The notes under the pieces were generated by a model. That model saw only the letters and a program-made list of their open reading frames with translations, searched no databases and was not told the DNA's origin. The position numbers and the translations under genes are program-made. Positions 13,850-22,038 of a stretch of 64,000 bases of DNA are shown here, one piece after another; position 1 is the first letter of the stretch; each line of letters opens with the position of its first letter. The DNA comes from PALSA-612 sp963791225 (lineage in GTDB: Bacteria > Actinomycetota > Thermoleophilia > Gaiellales > Gaiellaceae). The stretch lies in contig CAWBRV010000008.1 in NCBI GenBank assembly GCA_963791225.1, positions 186,001 to 250,000 of the forward strand, written 5' to 3'.

Positions 13850-15829
13850 ATGGACTGGCAACAGCTCATCCTCTTCGCGATTCTCGGCCTCGGGGCGGGG
13901 TCGCTGATCGCGGGCGTGGCGCTCGGCATCGTGGTCAGCTATCGCGGCTCGGGGATCATCAACCTCGCGACCGGTGCGATCGCGATGCTCGCGGGCTACT
14001 CGTACTGGTCGCTGAGGACAGGGAGCTACGGCGTGGACGTGCCGACCGCGCCGGCGCTCGTGATCACGGCCCTGTTCTTGCTCGGGGTGGGCCTTCTGAT
14101 CGAGTTCGCCGTCTACCGACCCCTACGGACCGCGGCGCCGCTCGCGAAGCTCGCGGCCTCGCTCGGGGTGCTGCTGGTCGCCCAGGCGGCCGTCTCGCTC
14201 GCGTTCGGGATCGGGACAAAGCCGCAGCCGCCGGTCCTGCCGGGAGGGACCGTGACCGTCTTCGGCTCGAACGTGCCGATCGACCGCTTCATCCTCCCCG
14301 GCATCGTTCTCGCCGCGACGCTCGTGCTCTCGCTCGTCTACCGGCTCAGCCGGTTCGGCGTCTCGACCCGCGCGGCCTCCGAGAACGAAGTCGCGGCGAT
14401 GCTGATGGGGCTCTCTCCCAACCGGCTCGCGCTCACGAGCACGCTGCTCGCGACCTTTGTCGCCGGCGCGCTCGGCGTCCTCGCAGCTTCGATCACGCAG
14501 CTCGACCCCCAAGCGCTCCCGTTGGTGGTCGTCCCGGCGCTGACCGCTGCGCTGTTCGCCCGGTTCACGTCGTTCTGGATCGCCTGCCTGGTCGGCCTCT
14601 CGATCGGGATGATCGAGCAGATCCTCTACTACCTCCAGACGAAGAGCTGGTTCCCGACCGACAACGGCGTCGCCATGCCGGGCGTCTACCCGCTGCTCGT
14701 GTTCGGGCTGATGGTCGTCGCGATGTTCGTGCGCGGCACGAGCCTGCCGAGCCGCGGTGAGCTCGTGGATCGGCGCCTGCCGCTCGCGCCCCGCGTTCAG
14801 CGGTTGTGGCAGTCGGCACTCGTGGGGACGGCCGTGGCCGTGGTCGCTCTCATCGTCCTGCCCTACGACTTCCGGCAGGCGCTGATCACGTCGCTCCTGG
14901 CCACGATCATGTGCCTGTCGGTCGTGGTGATCACCGGCTTCGTGGGCCAGATCTCCATCGTCCAGCTCGCCCTCGCCGGCATCTCCGGCTTCATCCTCTC
15001 CCACCTGGCCCAGGATCACGGAGTCGGCTTCCCTGCGGGGATGCTGATCGGAGCCTGCGGGGCGACGGTGCTCGGCCTCGTGATCGCCGTGTCGGCCCTG
15101 CGCGTCCGCGGGGTCAGCCTCGCCGTCGTCACGCTGGCGGCCGCCGTCGCGATCGAGCAGTTCGTCTTCCTGAACTCGACGTGGGGCGGCGGAAGCTCCA
15201 GCTCACCCGTTCCCGAGCCGAAGCTGGGCATCGACCTCGGCCCCTACGGGTCCTTCCGCGGACTGGACGGGAAGATCCCGAGCCCCGTGTTCGGGTTCTT
15301 CGTCGTCGGGGTGGCACTCACGCTCGGGCTGCTCGTGGCGAACCTACGCCGCTCCATCCTCGGACAGCGGATGCTGGCGATCCGGTCCAACGAGCGCGCG
15401 GCGGCGGCGGCCGGCATCAACGTCCGGAACGTCAAGCTGGTCGCGTTCGGGATCAGCTCGTTCATCGCCGGGATCGCGGGCGCGCTCTACGGCTACAACT
15501 TCAGCTCGGTCACGGTCACGCGCTTCTCCGCCCTGACCGCCCTGAGCCTGATCGCCATCGCCTACGTCGGCGGGATCACGATGGTGTCGGGAGCGATCTT
15601 CGCGGGCCTGATCTCGGTCGAGGCGCTCTTTCCCTACGCCTTCGAGAAGTGGTTCGGCATCTCCGGCAACTGGGCGCTCCTGTTCGCGGGCGTGACGCTG
15701 ATCCTGACACTCGTCCAGAACCCGGACGGCGTCGCCGGCGCCCTGTACCGCGCACGACATCGGCACAAGCAGCGAGGTGCCGCGGCTCCTCGCCGCAGGG
15801 TCCTCGCAGTTACCGGAAAGGAGCTCTGA
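13850..15829 (+). CDS. fused LivH-LivM branched-chain-amino-acid-type ABC permease
   Basis: A 659-residue membrane protein joining both permease subunits of a Liv importer. Residues about 1-295 match LivH ('GAGSLIAGVALGIVVSYRG', 'GIINLATGAIAMLAGYSYW', 'LASLGVLLVAQAAVSLAFG', 'GVSTRAASENEVAAMLMG'). Residues about 320-640 match LivM ('VVITGFVGQISIVQLALAG', 'VSLAVVTLAAAVAIEQFVF', 'GQRMLAIRSNERAAAAAG', 'IAYVGGITMVSGAIFAGL'). There are roughly ten hydrophobic segments in each half. Separate LivH and LivM genes are the norm, as at 30.7-32.7 kb; fusions occur in actinobacteria. Its TGA overlaps the next gene's ATG by one base. It should pair with LivG and LivF at 18.2-19.7 kb. Confidence 0.9.
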   Translation: MDWQQLILFAILGLGAGSLIAGVALGIVVSYRGSGIINLATGAIAMLAGYSYWSLRTGSYGVDVPTAPALVITALFLLGVGLLIEFAVYRPLRTAAPLAKLAASLGVLLVAQAAVSLAFGIGTKPQPPVLPGGTVTVFGSNVPIDRFILPGIVLAATLVLSLVYRLSRFGVSTRAASENEVAAMLMGLSPNRLALTSTLLATFVAGALGVLAASITQLDPQALPLVVVPALTAALFARFTSFWIACLVGLSIGMIEQILYYLQTKSWFPTDNGVAMPGVYPLLVFGLMVVAMFVRGTSLPSRGELVDRRLPLAPRVQRLWQSALVGTAVAVVALIVLPYDFRQALITSLLATIMCLSVVVITGFVGQISIVQLALAGISGFILSHLAQDHGVGFPAGMLIGACGATVLGLVIAVSALRVRGVSLAVVTLAAAVAIEQFVFLNSTWGGGSSSSPVPEPKLGIDLGPYGSFRGLDGKIPSPVFGFFVVGVALTLGLLVANLRRSILGQRMLAIRSNERAAAAAGINVRNVKLVAFGISSFIAGIAGALYGYNFSSVTVTRFSALTALSLIAIAYVGGITMVSGAIFAGLISVEALFPYAFEKWFGISGNWALLFAGVTLILTLVQNPDGVAGALYRARHRHKQRGAAAPRRRVLAVTGKEL

Positions 15830-17052
15830 TGGACAGGATCCTCACCACGCATACCGGGAGCCTCGCCCGGCCGCAGGCGATCCTCGACGTCCTCGTTGCG
15901 ATGGAGCGCGGGGACGACTACGACGAAGCGACCTACGAGCGCTCGCTGACAGACGCGGTCAAGGACGTCGTCCGGCGCCAGGCCGAGGCGGGAATCGACG
16001 TGGTCGACGACGGCGAAATGGGGAAGCCGTCGTGGATCACGTACCTCTACGAGCGCACGAGTGGGATCGAGCCGCGCATGGTGGACACCGAGGGCGGCCG
16101 TGTCTATCCGCCGAGCCGTGACCGGATCGCGTTCCCGGACTTCTACGTCGAGCACGACCGGCAGCAGGCGGGGGAGATCTTCGAGGCGATGGGAATGGTC
16201 ATGCCCGAAGCCGAAGCCGGGGACGGGCCGCAGCTGACCAAGAAGTACTTCATCACGGCGCCGCTCGCCTACGACGGCTCGGCGCTGCAGCGGGATATCG
16301 CGAACTTCAAGCAGGCGCTCGACGGCGTCGACGTCGTCGACTCGTTCCTGCCCGTCGTCGCGCCGGCGAGCGCGTACTGGCTCGAGAACGAGCACTACGC
16401 GAGCGAGGAGGAGTTCGTCTTCGCGCTCGCGGACGTCTTGCACGAGGAGTACAAGGGGATCGTCGACGCCGGGCTCATGCTGCAGGTCGACGACGCCGTG
16501 CTGCTCCACGAGTACGACTCGATCCTCTCCCTCGGCGGCTCGGTCGAGGACTACCGCCGCTGGGCCGAACTGCGCGTCGAGGCGCTCAACCACGCCCTTA
16601 CCGGCCTGCCCGAAGACCGAGTTCGCTACCACGTGTGCTTCGGGAGCTGGCACGGCCCGCACGTGTACGACCCGCCGCTGGCGGAGGTGATCGACCTCGT
16701 CCTCAAGGTGAACGCCGGCTACTACCTGATCGAGATGGCGAATCCCCGCCACGAGCACGAGTGGCGGCTGTGGGAGGACGTCAAGCTGCCGGAGGGGAAG
16801 GTGCTCGTACCGGGCGTCGTCACCCACCACACGAACGTCGTCGAGCATCCCGAGCTCGTCGCCGACCGGATCGTGCGCCTCGCGAACGTCGTCGGCCGCG
16901 ACAGCGTCATGGGCGGCACCGACTGCGGGTTCGCCCAGGGGGCGTTCCTCCAACGCGTGCACCCGACGATCCAGTGGGCGAAGCTCGCGGCCCTCGCCGA
17001 GGGCGCACGAATCGCGACAAAGCAGCTCTACGGCGTCGAAGCGGCGGTCTAG
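15829..17052 (+). CDS. cobalamin-independent methionine synthase (MetE) core-like methyltransferase
   Basis: A 407-residue protein corresponding only to the catalytic C-terminal barrel of MetE (full MetE is about 750 residues). The probable zinc ligands are all present: H268 and C270 in 'RYHVCFGSWHG', E302 in 'LIEMANPR' and C366 in 'MGGTDCGFAQ'. Thus it should activate a thiol or similar nucleophile for alkyl transfer. An AAAGGAG site lies just ahead of the ATG at 15829, which overlaps the permease stop. It lies within a transporter cluster ending in a LigM paralogue that makes 5-methyl-THF, so it may be a methyl acceptor step, for example to homocysteine. Alternatives within this family are epoxyalkane:coenzyme-M-transferase-like enzymes. 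The substrate is unknown. Confidence 0.8.
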   Translation: MDRILTTHTGSLARPQAILDVLVAMERGDDYDEATYERSLTDAVKDVVRRQAEAGIDVVDDGEMGKPSWITYLYERTSGIEPRMVDTEGGRVYPPSRDRIAFPDFYVEHDRQQAGEIFEAMGMVMPEAEAGDGPQLTKKYFITAPLAYDGSALQRDIANFKQALDGVDVVDSFLPVVAPASAYWLENEHYASEEEFVFALADVLHEEYKGIVDAGLMLQVDDAVLLHEYDSILSLGGSVEDYRRWAELRVEALNHALTGLPEDRVRYHVCFGSWHGPHVYDPPLAEVIDLVLKVNAGYYLIEMANPRHEHEWRLWEDVKLPEGKVLVPGVVTHHTNVVEHPELVADRIVRLANVVGRDSVMGGTDCGFAQGAFLQRVHPTIQWAKLAALAEGARIATKQLYGVEAAV

Positions 17053-17152
17053 CCGGCGATGCGACGGGGCGAGCGCGAGTCGCGGCGTTCGGCCGTGAGG
17101 TCGATGTCCCTTGCCGTTCGGGAGTGCAGGCGCGAAGATTGCGGCGCCTGGT

Positions 17153-18181
17153 ATGGGGCTGCTCATCGACACGGCGATGGTTCCGGCCCGGGAGCGGCTG
17201 GATTTCTGGTGGGAGTCGTCCTGCGAGGCGTATCACCCGCTCCAGATCCAGAGCGCGTCGAAGGAGCGGTTCTTCGCGCAGATGTGGGCCTACGAGCTCG
17301 GACCGCTCGGGTTCTTCCGGATCGCCGCAGCGCCGAACACGATGCTGCGCACGTCCCGGGCGATCGCGGCCTGGGACCCCGAGTGCCTGCACGTCTCGGT
17401 GATCGAGCGTGGACAGCTCGACGCCTCCCAGGAGGGTCGCTCCGCCGTTGCTCGTGCCGGCGACGTGATCAGCTACGAGACGTCGCACCCGGTGATCTTC
17501 CGCGCGGAGCGGCCCTTCGAGGTGCTCGTTGCGAGAGTGCCTCGTCACATGCTCGGCCGGGAGGCAGAGCAGATCTGCAGGCTCACGGCGGTCAGGATCC
17601 CGGGCAGCGAGGGCATCACGAGAGCGGCGGTGGGGTTCCTACGCGGTCTTTTCAGCGGTCTCGAGGATGGGACGATCACGTCCGAGGACGCACCGGCGGC
17701 CGTGGACTGCGTCCTCGACCTCGTCCGCGGGCTGCACGCACCACCGAGCTACGCACGCGAGCCGACGACGATGCGTTCGCGGGCCGAGATCCTGCTCAAC
17801 ATCAAGTCCTACATCGAGGCGAATCTCGGCAAGCCGGACCTGGCTCCGGAGGAGATCGCGCGGGGAAGCTTCATCTCGACGAGATACCTGCACAAGCTGT
17901 TCGAGTCCGAGGGCGTGAGCGTGTGCCAGTGGATCCGGGCCGCGCGGCTCGACCGCTGCCGCCGCGACCTCGTGGATCCGTCGCTCGAGAGTCAGACGAT
18001 CCTGGAGATCGCGAGCCGCTGGGGGCTCACGGGCCCGCAGCACTTCAGCCGCCTCTTCCGGGCGACGTACGGGTGCTCGCCCAGCGACTACCGGCGTGGC
18101 GCCGGCGAGGGCTCGGCGCTTCCGGGAGTCGACGGCCTGGGGCTCGTGGGGGTCTCGGCCTTCACGGCGTCCTCGGCGTGA
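17153..18181 (+). CDS. AraC-family transcriptional regulator
   Basis: A regulator of 342 residues (356 if the in-frame ATG at 17111 is used; I prefer 17153 because the preceding codons are not family-like). The N-terminal part ('ERLDFWWESSCEAYHPLQI', 'GDVISYETSHPVIF') resembles the AraC_binding_2 ligand domain. The C-terminal third has two helix-turn-helix motifs: 'EEIARGSFISTRYLHKLFE' and 'LEIASRWGLTGPQHFSRLFR', followed by 'YGCSPSDYRR'. It lies between the MetE-like gene and livG on the same strand, and its TGA overlaps the livG GTG, so it is probably co-transcribed with the cluster and autoregulated. The effector is likely the imported compound or a product of it (inference). Confidence 0.9.
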   Translation: MGLLIDTAMVPARERLDFWWESSCEAYHPLQIQSASKERFFAQMWAYELGPLGFFRIAAAPNTMLRTSRAIAAWDPECLHVSVIERGQLDASQEGRSAVARAGDVISYETSHPVIFRAERPFEVLVARVPRHMLGREAEQICRLTAVRIPGSEGITRAAVGFLRGLFSGLEDGTITSEDAPAAVDCVLDLVRGLHAPPSYAREPTTMRSRAEILLNIKSYIEANLGKPDLAPEEIARGSFISTRYLHKLFESEGVSVCQWIRAARLDRCRRDLVDPSLESQTILEIASRWGLTGPQHFSRLFRATYGCSPSDYRRGAGEGSALPGVDGLGLVGVSAFTASSA

Positions 18182-18975
18182 CGACGAGCCCGGCGCCCGT
18201 CCTGCAGGCGACGGGCATCTCGGTCAGCTTCGGCGGCGTGCACGCGGTCGCCGGCGTCGATCTCGAGGTGGGCGAAGGGCAGCTCGTCGGGTTGATCGGC
18301 CCGAACGGCGCCGGGAAGACGACCTTCATCGACGCGATCAGCGGGTTCGTCCCCTCCCGCGGCCGGGTCGAGCTCGATGGCGGCGACCTGACCCGCCTGC
18401 CGCCGCACACGCGCGCGCGCCGCGGGCTCGCCCGGACGTGGCAGTCGATCGAGCTGTTCGACGACCTCTCCGTCCGTGAGAACCTCCTCGTCGCCTCGCA
18501 CCGCCCGTCCACCTGGCGCACCCTGTTGGAGACGGTCTCGACGCCGGACCCCCATCCCGAGGAGATCGGCTCCGTGCTCGAACTGCTCGGCCTCGAGGAA
18601 ATCGCCGACGAGGAGCCGGGCGCGCTGTCGCAAGGCGAGCGCAAGCTCGTCGGGATCGCCCGCGCGCTCGTCGCGAAGCCGAGGCTCGTGTGCCTCGACG
18701 AGCCGGCGGCCGGGCTGGACACGCACGAGAGCCAGGAGCTCGGGCGGCGCCTGCGCCGGCTCGCGGACGACGGCCAGGCGATGCTGCTCGTCGATCACGA
18801 CATGGGCCTCGTGCTCGGGATCTGCGACGAGGTCGTCGTGCTCGAGTTCGGCAAGGTCATCGCGCGGGGAACCCCGGACGTGGTCCGGCGCGACCAGAAG
18901 GTGATCGCCGCCTACCTGGGCAGCGCGGCCTCCGAGCTGGATCCTGCGGGCCTCGCCGAGGGCGACCGTGCCTGA
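18178..18975 (+). CDS. livG: Liv-type ABC transporter ATP-binding protein (LivG)
   Basis: A 265-residue ABC ATPase. Walker A is 'GPNGAGKTT', the signature is 'LSQGERKLVGIARALV' and Walker B is 'RLVCLDEPAAGLD', with the switch His in 'MLLVDHDMGLV'. 'FGGVHAVAGVDLEVGEG' and 'ARRGLARTWQSIELFDDLSV' mark the LivG rather than LivF branch. The GTG at 18178 overlaps the AraC stop, and livF begins 8 nt before this gene ends. It would energise the fused permease at 13.9-15.8 kb. Confidence 0.9.
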   Translation: MTTSPAPVLQATGISVSFGGVHAVAGVDLEVGEGQLVGLIGPNGAGKTTFIDAISGFVPSRGRVELDGGDLTRLPPHTRARRGLARTWQSIELFDDLSVRENLLVASHRPSTWRTLLETVSTPDPHPEEIGSVLELLGLEEIADEEPGALSQGERKLVGIARALVAKPRLVCLDEPAAGLDTHESQELGRRLRRLADDGQAMLLVDHDMGLVLGICDEVVVLEFGKVIARGTPDVVRRDQKVIAAYLGSAASELDPAGLAEGDRA

Positions 18976-19708
18976 CGCCGCCCTCTCGCTCGAGAACCTG
19001 ACCGCGGGCTACGACCAGGCTGCGGCGATCCGCGAGATCGACCTGACGGTCGGCCACGGCGAGGTCGTCGCCCTGCTCGGGGCGAACGGCGCCGGGAAGA
19101 CGACGACGCTCCGGGCCGTCTCGGGGCTCGTGAAACCGATGGCGGGCCGGGTGCGGTTCGACGGCGCCGACCTCGCCCGCGTCTCGCCGAGCGCCAGGGC
19201 GCGACTCGGCATCGCGCACGTCCCCGAGGGCCGCGGCCTCTTCTTCCAGATGACCGTCGCCGAGCATTTCCGCATCGCCCACCGCGGCGAGCAACTCGAC
19301 GTCGCCCTCGCGTACGACTACTTCCCCAAGCTGCAAGAGCTCCAGGGAAGGCGCGTCGGCCTGCTGTCGGGTGGAGAGCAACAGATGCTCGCGGTCGCCC
19401 GGGCGCTCGCGCGGACGCCGAAGCTGCTGCTCCTCGACGAGCTCAGTCTCGGGCTCGCGCCCCTGATCGTCGAGCAGCTTCTGCCCGTGGTACGCCAGTT
19501 CGCGCAGGAGCGCAGCTGCGGGGTGCTCCTCGTCGAGCAGCACGTTCACCTGGCGCTCGAGGTCGCCGACCGCGGCTACGTCCTGTCGCACGGGCAGATC
19601 GTGCTCTCCAACGACGCCGAGCACCTGCGCGCGAACCGGAAGCTGCTGATCGCGAGCTACCTCGGCGAGCAACTGCAGACGACCGACGTGGTCGGCCAGG
19701 CGAGCTGA
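18968..19708 (+). CDS. livF: Liv-type ABC transporter ATP-binding protein (LivF)
   Basis: A 246-residue ABC ATPase starting at GTG 18968, inside the end of livG. Walker A is 'GANGAGKTT', the signature 'LSGGEQQMLAVARALA' and Walker B 'LLLLDELSLGLAP'; the Ser-Leu-Gly-Leu-Ala-Pro run after Walker B is characteristic of LivF. 'VEQHVHLALEVADRGYVL' follows. It completes the first importer (LivK, LivHM, LivG, LivF). The LigM paralogue begins 14 nt later behind an AGAGGAGG site. Confidence 0.92.
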   Translation: MPDAALSLENLTAGYDQAAAIREIDLTVGHGEVVALLGANGAGKTTTLRAVSGLVKPMAGRVRFDGADLARVSPSARARLGIAHVPEGRGLFFQMTVAEHFRIAHRGEQLDVALAYDYFPKLQELQGRRVGLLSGGEQQMLAVARALARTPKLLLLDELSLGLAPLIVEQLLPVVRQFAQERSCGVLLVEQHVHLALEVADRGYVLSHGQIVLSNDAEHLRANRKLLIASYLGEQLQTTDVVGQAS

Positions 19709-19722
19709 AAGAGGAGGAACCC

Positions 19723-21117
19723 ATGAGCCATCGGAGTCTGGAGGATCTGCTCGCCGCCGCCGAGAGCCCGGTCGAGCTGCTGCGCAACTCGCAGGCCGGG
19801 CCGAACGTGTATCCCGGCGTGCCGGCGGAGTTCACGAACTGGCGCGACGAGCAGCTGGCCTGGCAGCAGACCTGTGTGCTCTTCGACCAGTCGTACCACA
19901 TGGCCGATCTCGCGGTCGAAGGCCCCGACGCGCTGAAGCTCCTCGCCCGACTCGCTGTCAACAGCTTCGACGGCTTCGCGGTCGACAAGGCCAAGCATTT
20001 CGTGCCGTGCACCCCCGACGGCTACGTGATCGGCGACGTGATCCTGTTCGCGCTCGCGGCAAACCGGTTCAACCTCGTCGGACGGGCGCCGGCGCTCAAC
20101 TGGATCACGTACCACGCGGAGACGGGCGGCTACGACGTCGAGGTCGAGCTCGACCGGCGGAGCGCACTTCGCACGGACGGCCGGCGAAAGTCCTACCGCT
20201 TCCAGGTGCAGGGCCCGAACGCGATGGACGTGATCGAGCGGGTGCTCGGCGGGCGTCCGCCGGAGCTGAAGTTCTTCAACATGACCACGGTGACGATCGC
20301 GGGCAGGACCGTCCGCGCCCTCCGTCACGGCATGGCCGGCCAGCCCGGGTGGGAGCTGTTCGGCCCCTGGGACGACTGCGAGGCGGTGCGCGAGGCGCTG
20401 GTCGAGGCCGGCGAGGATTTCGGGCTCAGGCGAGTGGGCGGCAGGGCGTATTCGTCGAACACGCTCGAATCCGGCTGGATTCCCTCCCCACTGCCGGCGG
20501 TGTACTCGGGTGCCGGCTTGAAGCCGTACCGCGAGTGGCTGCCCGCGCAGGGGTACGAGGGCTCGGCGTCGATCGGTGGCAGCTTCTCCTCAGCCAGCAT
20601 CGAGGACTACTACTTCACCCCCTGGGATCTCGGCTACGGAAACTACGTCAAGTTCGACCACGACTTCGTCGGACGCGAGGCACTCGAGGAGATGGCCGGC
20701 AACGAGCACCGGCGGAAGGTGACGCTGGCGCTGGACGACGAGGACGTGGCCCGCACGATCGGGACGATGTTCGGCAGGGCCGAGCGCGCGAAGTTCATCG
20801 ACTGGCCCTCCGCCGTCTACTCGATGCACCCGTTCGACAGGGTCACCGTCGACGGCGAGACGGTCGGCGTGTCCACCTGGGTCGGGTACAGCGCGAACGA
20901 GGGCAAGATGCTGACCCTGGCGGTCGTCGACGCCGACCACGCAGAGCCGGGCACCGAGGTGACCTTCGTCTGGGGCGAGGAGGACGGTGGCTCCGCCAGG
21001 CCGACCGTCGAGCGGCACGTGCAGACGGAGATCCGCGCGGTCGTCAGCCCGGTCCCGTACGTCGAGGTCGTGCGGACGTCCTACGCGCCCGGCAGCTGGC
21101 GCGCCGCCCGCACCTGA
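19723..21117 (+). CDS. second LigM-type O-demethylase / GcvT-family methyltransferase
   Basis: A complete 464-residue protein with the same architecture as the gene at 1-1329 and as Sphingobium LigM. Shared stretches include 'LLRNSQAGPNVYPGVPAEF', 'LFDQSYHMADL', 'YRFQVQGPNAMDVIE', 'LKFFNMTTVTIAG', 'SNTLESGWIPSPLPAVYSG', 'GSFSSASIEDYYFTPW' and 'VKFDHDFVGREALEEMAG'. It should demethylate a methoxyl or N-methyl substrate and give 5-methyl-THF. It is last in the importer cluster, so the transporter probably brings in its substrate. No second metF is next to it; the MetE-core protein at 15.8 kb, or the MetF at 1.4 kb, could take the methyl group. The two paralogues probably differ in substrate. 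Confidence 0.82.
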   Translation: MSHRSLEDLLAAAESPVELLRNSQAGPNVYPGVPAEFTNWRDEQLAWQQTCVLFDQSYHMADLAVEGPDALKLLARLAVNSFDGFAVDKAKHFVPCTPDGYVIGDVILFALAANRFNLVGRAPALNWITYHAETGGYDVEVELDRRSALRTDGRRKSYRFQVQGPNAMDVIERVLGGRPPELKFFNMTTVTIAGRTVRALRHGMAGQPGWELFGPWDDCEAVREALVEAGEDFGLRRVGGRAYSSNTLESGWIPSPLPAVYSGAGLKPYREWLPAQGYEGSASIGGSFSSASIEDYYFTPWDLGYGNYVKFDHDFVGREALEEMAGNEHRRKVTLALDDEDVARTIGTMFGRAERAKFIDWPSAVYSMHPFDRVTVDGETVGVSTWVGYSANEGKMLTLAVVDADHAEPGTEVTFVWGEEDGGSARPTVERHVQTEIRAVVSPVPYVEVVRTSYAPGSWRAART

Positions 21118-21120
21118 GCT

Positions 21121-21162
21121 CAGTCGAGCTGAGTCAGTCGAGCTGAGTCAGTCGAGCTGGGC
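21121..21162. repeat. three tandem 14-bp units between convergent genes
   Basis: Two exact copies of CAGTCGAGCTGAGT (21121-21134, 21135-21148) and a third with two changes at its end (21149-21162). On the minus strand the third copy carries the last codons and TGA of the isomerase gene, so the array looks like an expansion of that gene's end. Each unit can form a short CTCAG/CTGAG stem and may act as a terminator for either gene. Confidence 0.8.
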
Positions 21163-22014
21163 CGCGGCGGTCTGGTAGGCCCTGTCGAAGATCTGGTCGA
21201 TCGGGAGCGCGCGCAGCTTCTCGGACAGGACCTCGACGCCCCAGGGGCCCTCGTAACCGGCGTCCCGCGCCGCCGCGACGTACTCGCGGATCGGGAACTC
21301 GCCTTCGCCCGGCAGCTCCCGGTGGTTGATCGTCTCGTCGACCGGATCGGAGAGGTTCCGGTAGTGGCCGTCGCTGAGCTCGAACCAGCCGAGGACGCCC
21401 GACGGAATCCGTCGCAGCTCACCCGGCTCGATCCCGAGCTTGGACATGTGCCACGTGTCGATCGCGACGGCAGCGTTCGGAGCTCCGGCACCCTCGACGA
21501 TCGAGAGAGCCGTGTCCAGATCCTGGACGTTCACGTCGGGCGGCATGAACTCGTAGACCATCCGGGCGCCGTGCCGCTCCGCCGCCTCGGCGCAGAGCTC
21601 GGCGTAGCGCTCGGTCAGCACGGGCAGCTCGCAGGGCCGGCTGAAGATGTTGGCGACCTTGATGTGATGGGCGTCGAGGGCTGCGGCGGCCTCGAACAGG
21701 AGCGCGCGGGTCGCGTCCGCGGCCTGCCGACGCTCGTCGTCGGGGTCGAGGAACCAGTCGAGCAGGCACTCGAGCTCGAGGTACTCGAGGCCGTTGTCGT
21801 CGAGCAGCCGCTTCACGTCCGCGAGCGAGCGCGTCTCGAGCACGTGCTCGAGGTCGGCGTGCCAGATCCCGATGCCCTTGAACCCGGTCCGTGCGGCCTG
21901 CTCGCAGCGGTCGGCGAGGTCGAAGAGGCTCCACTCCCGGCCTCCGTGCACCTCGACCGGGCCCGAGACCGTCCAGTAGAGGGCCAGCAGGTCGTCGCCG
22001 CTGTTCATCGACAC
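21148..22014 (-). CDS. sugar phosphate isomerase/epimerase-like TIM-barrel protein
   Basis: A 288-residue AP-endonuclease-2-type barrel (xylose isomerase-like). Likely metal ligands are Glu in 'MVYEFMPPDVNV', Asp and His in 'VAIDTWHMSKLG', and the Glu-rich 'NHRELPGEGEFPIREYV'. 'GFKGIGIWHADLEHVLE' and 'VEVLSEK' are further family features. Proteins of this family range from myo-inosose dehydratases to hydroxypyruvate isomerases and 3-dehydroshikimate dehydratases; the last would fit an aromatic setting, but I cannot choose. The GTG at 22014 is used, with an ATG two codons later possible. It is divergent from the GMC oxidoreductase, and its start lies inside the TGTTC-N9-GAACA palindrome. Confidence 0.72.
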   Translation of the reverse strand: MSMNSGDDLLALYWTVSGPVEVHGGREWSLFDLADRCEQAARTGFKGIGIWHADLEHVLETRSLADVKRLLDDNGLEYLELECLLDWFLDPDDERRQAADATRALLFEAAAALDAHHIKVANIFSRPCELPVLTERYAELCAEAAERHGARMVYEFMPPDVNVQDLDTALSIVEGAGAPNAAVAIDTWHMSKLGIEPGELRRIPSGVLGWFELSDGHYRNLSDPVDETINHRELPGEGEFPIREYVAAARDAGYEGPWGVEVLSEKLRALPIDQIFDRAYQTAAAQLD

Positions 22015-22020
22015 CGAACA
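22002..22020. promoter_or_regulatory. TGTTC-N9-GAACA inverted repeat, probable operator
   Basis: Perfect 5+5 arms TGTTC (22002-22006) and GAACA (22016-22020). It covers the start of the minus-strand isomerase gene and lies 18 nt before the GMC oxidoreductase start at 22039, so a bound dimer could affect both. The same palindrome occurs twice upstream of the Liv operon at 34.2 kb. The regulator is not identified. Confidence 0.6.
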
Positions 22021-22038
22021 AGTTTAAGCTGCAGGCTC

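Noticed and set aside
15829..17052. Full cobalamin-independent methionine synthase
   Set aside because: The product is 407 residues and has only the catalytic barrel; the N-terminal half of MetE is absent, so it is called MetE-core-like.
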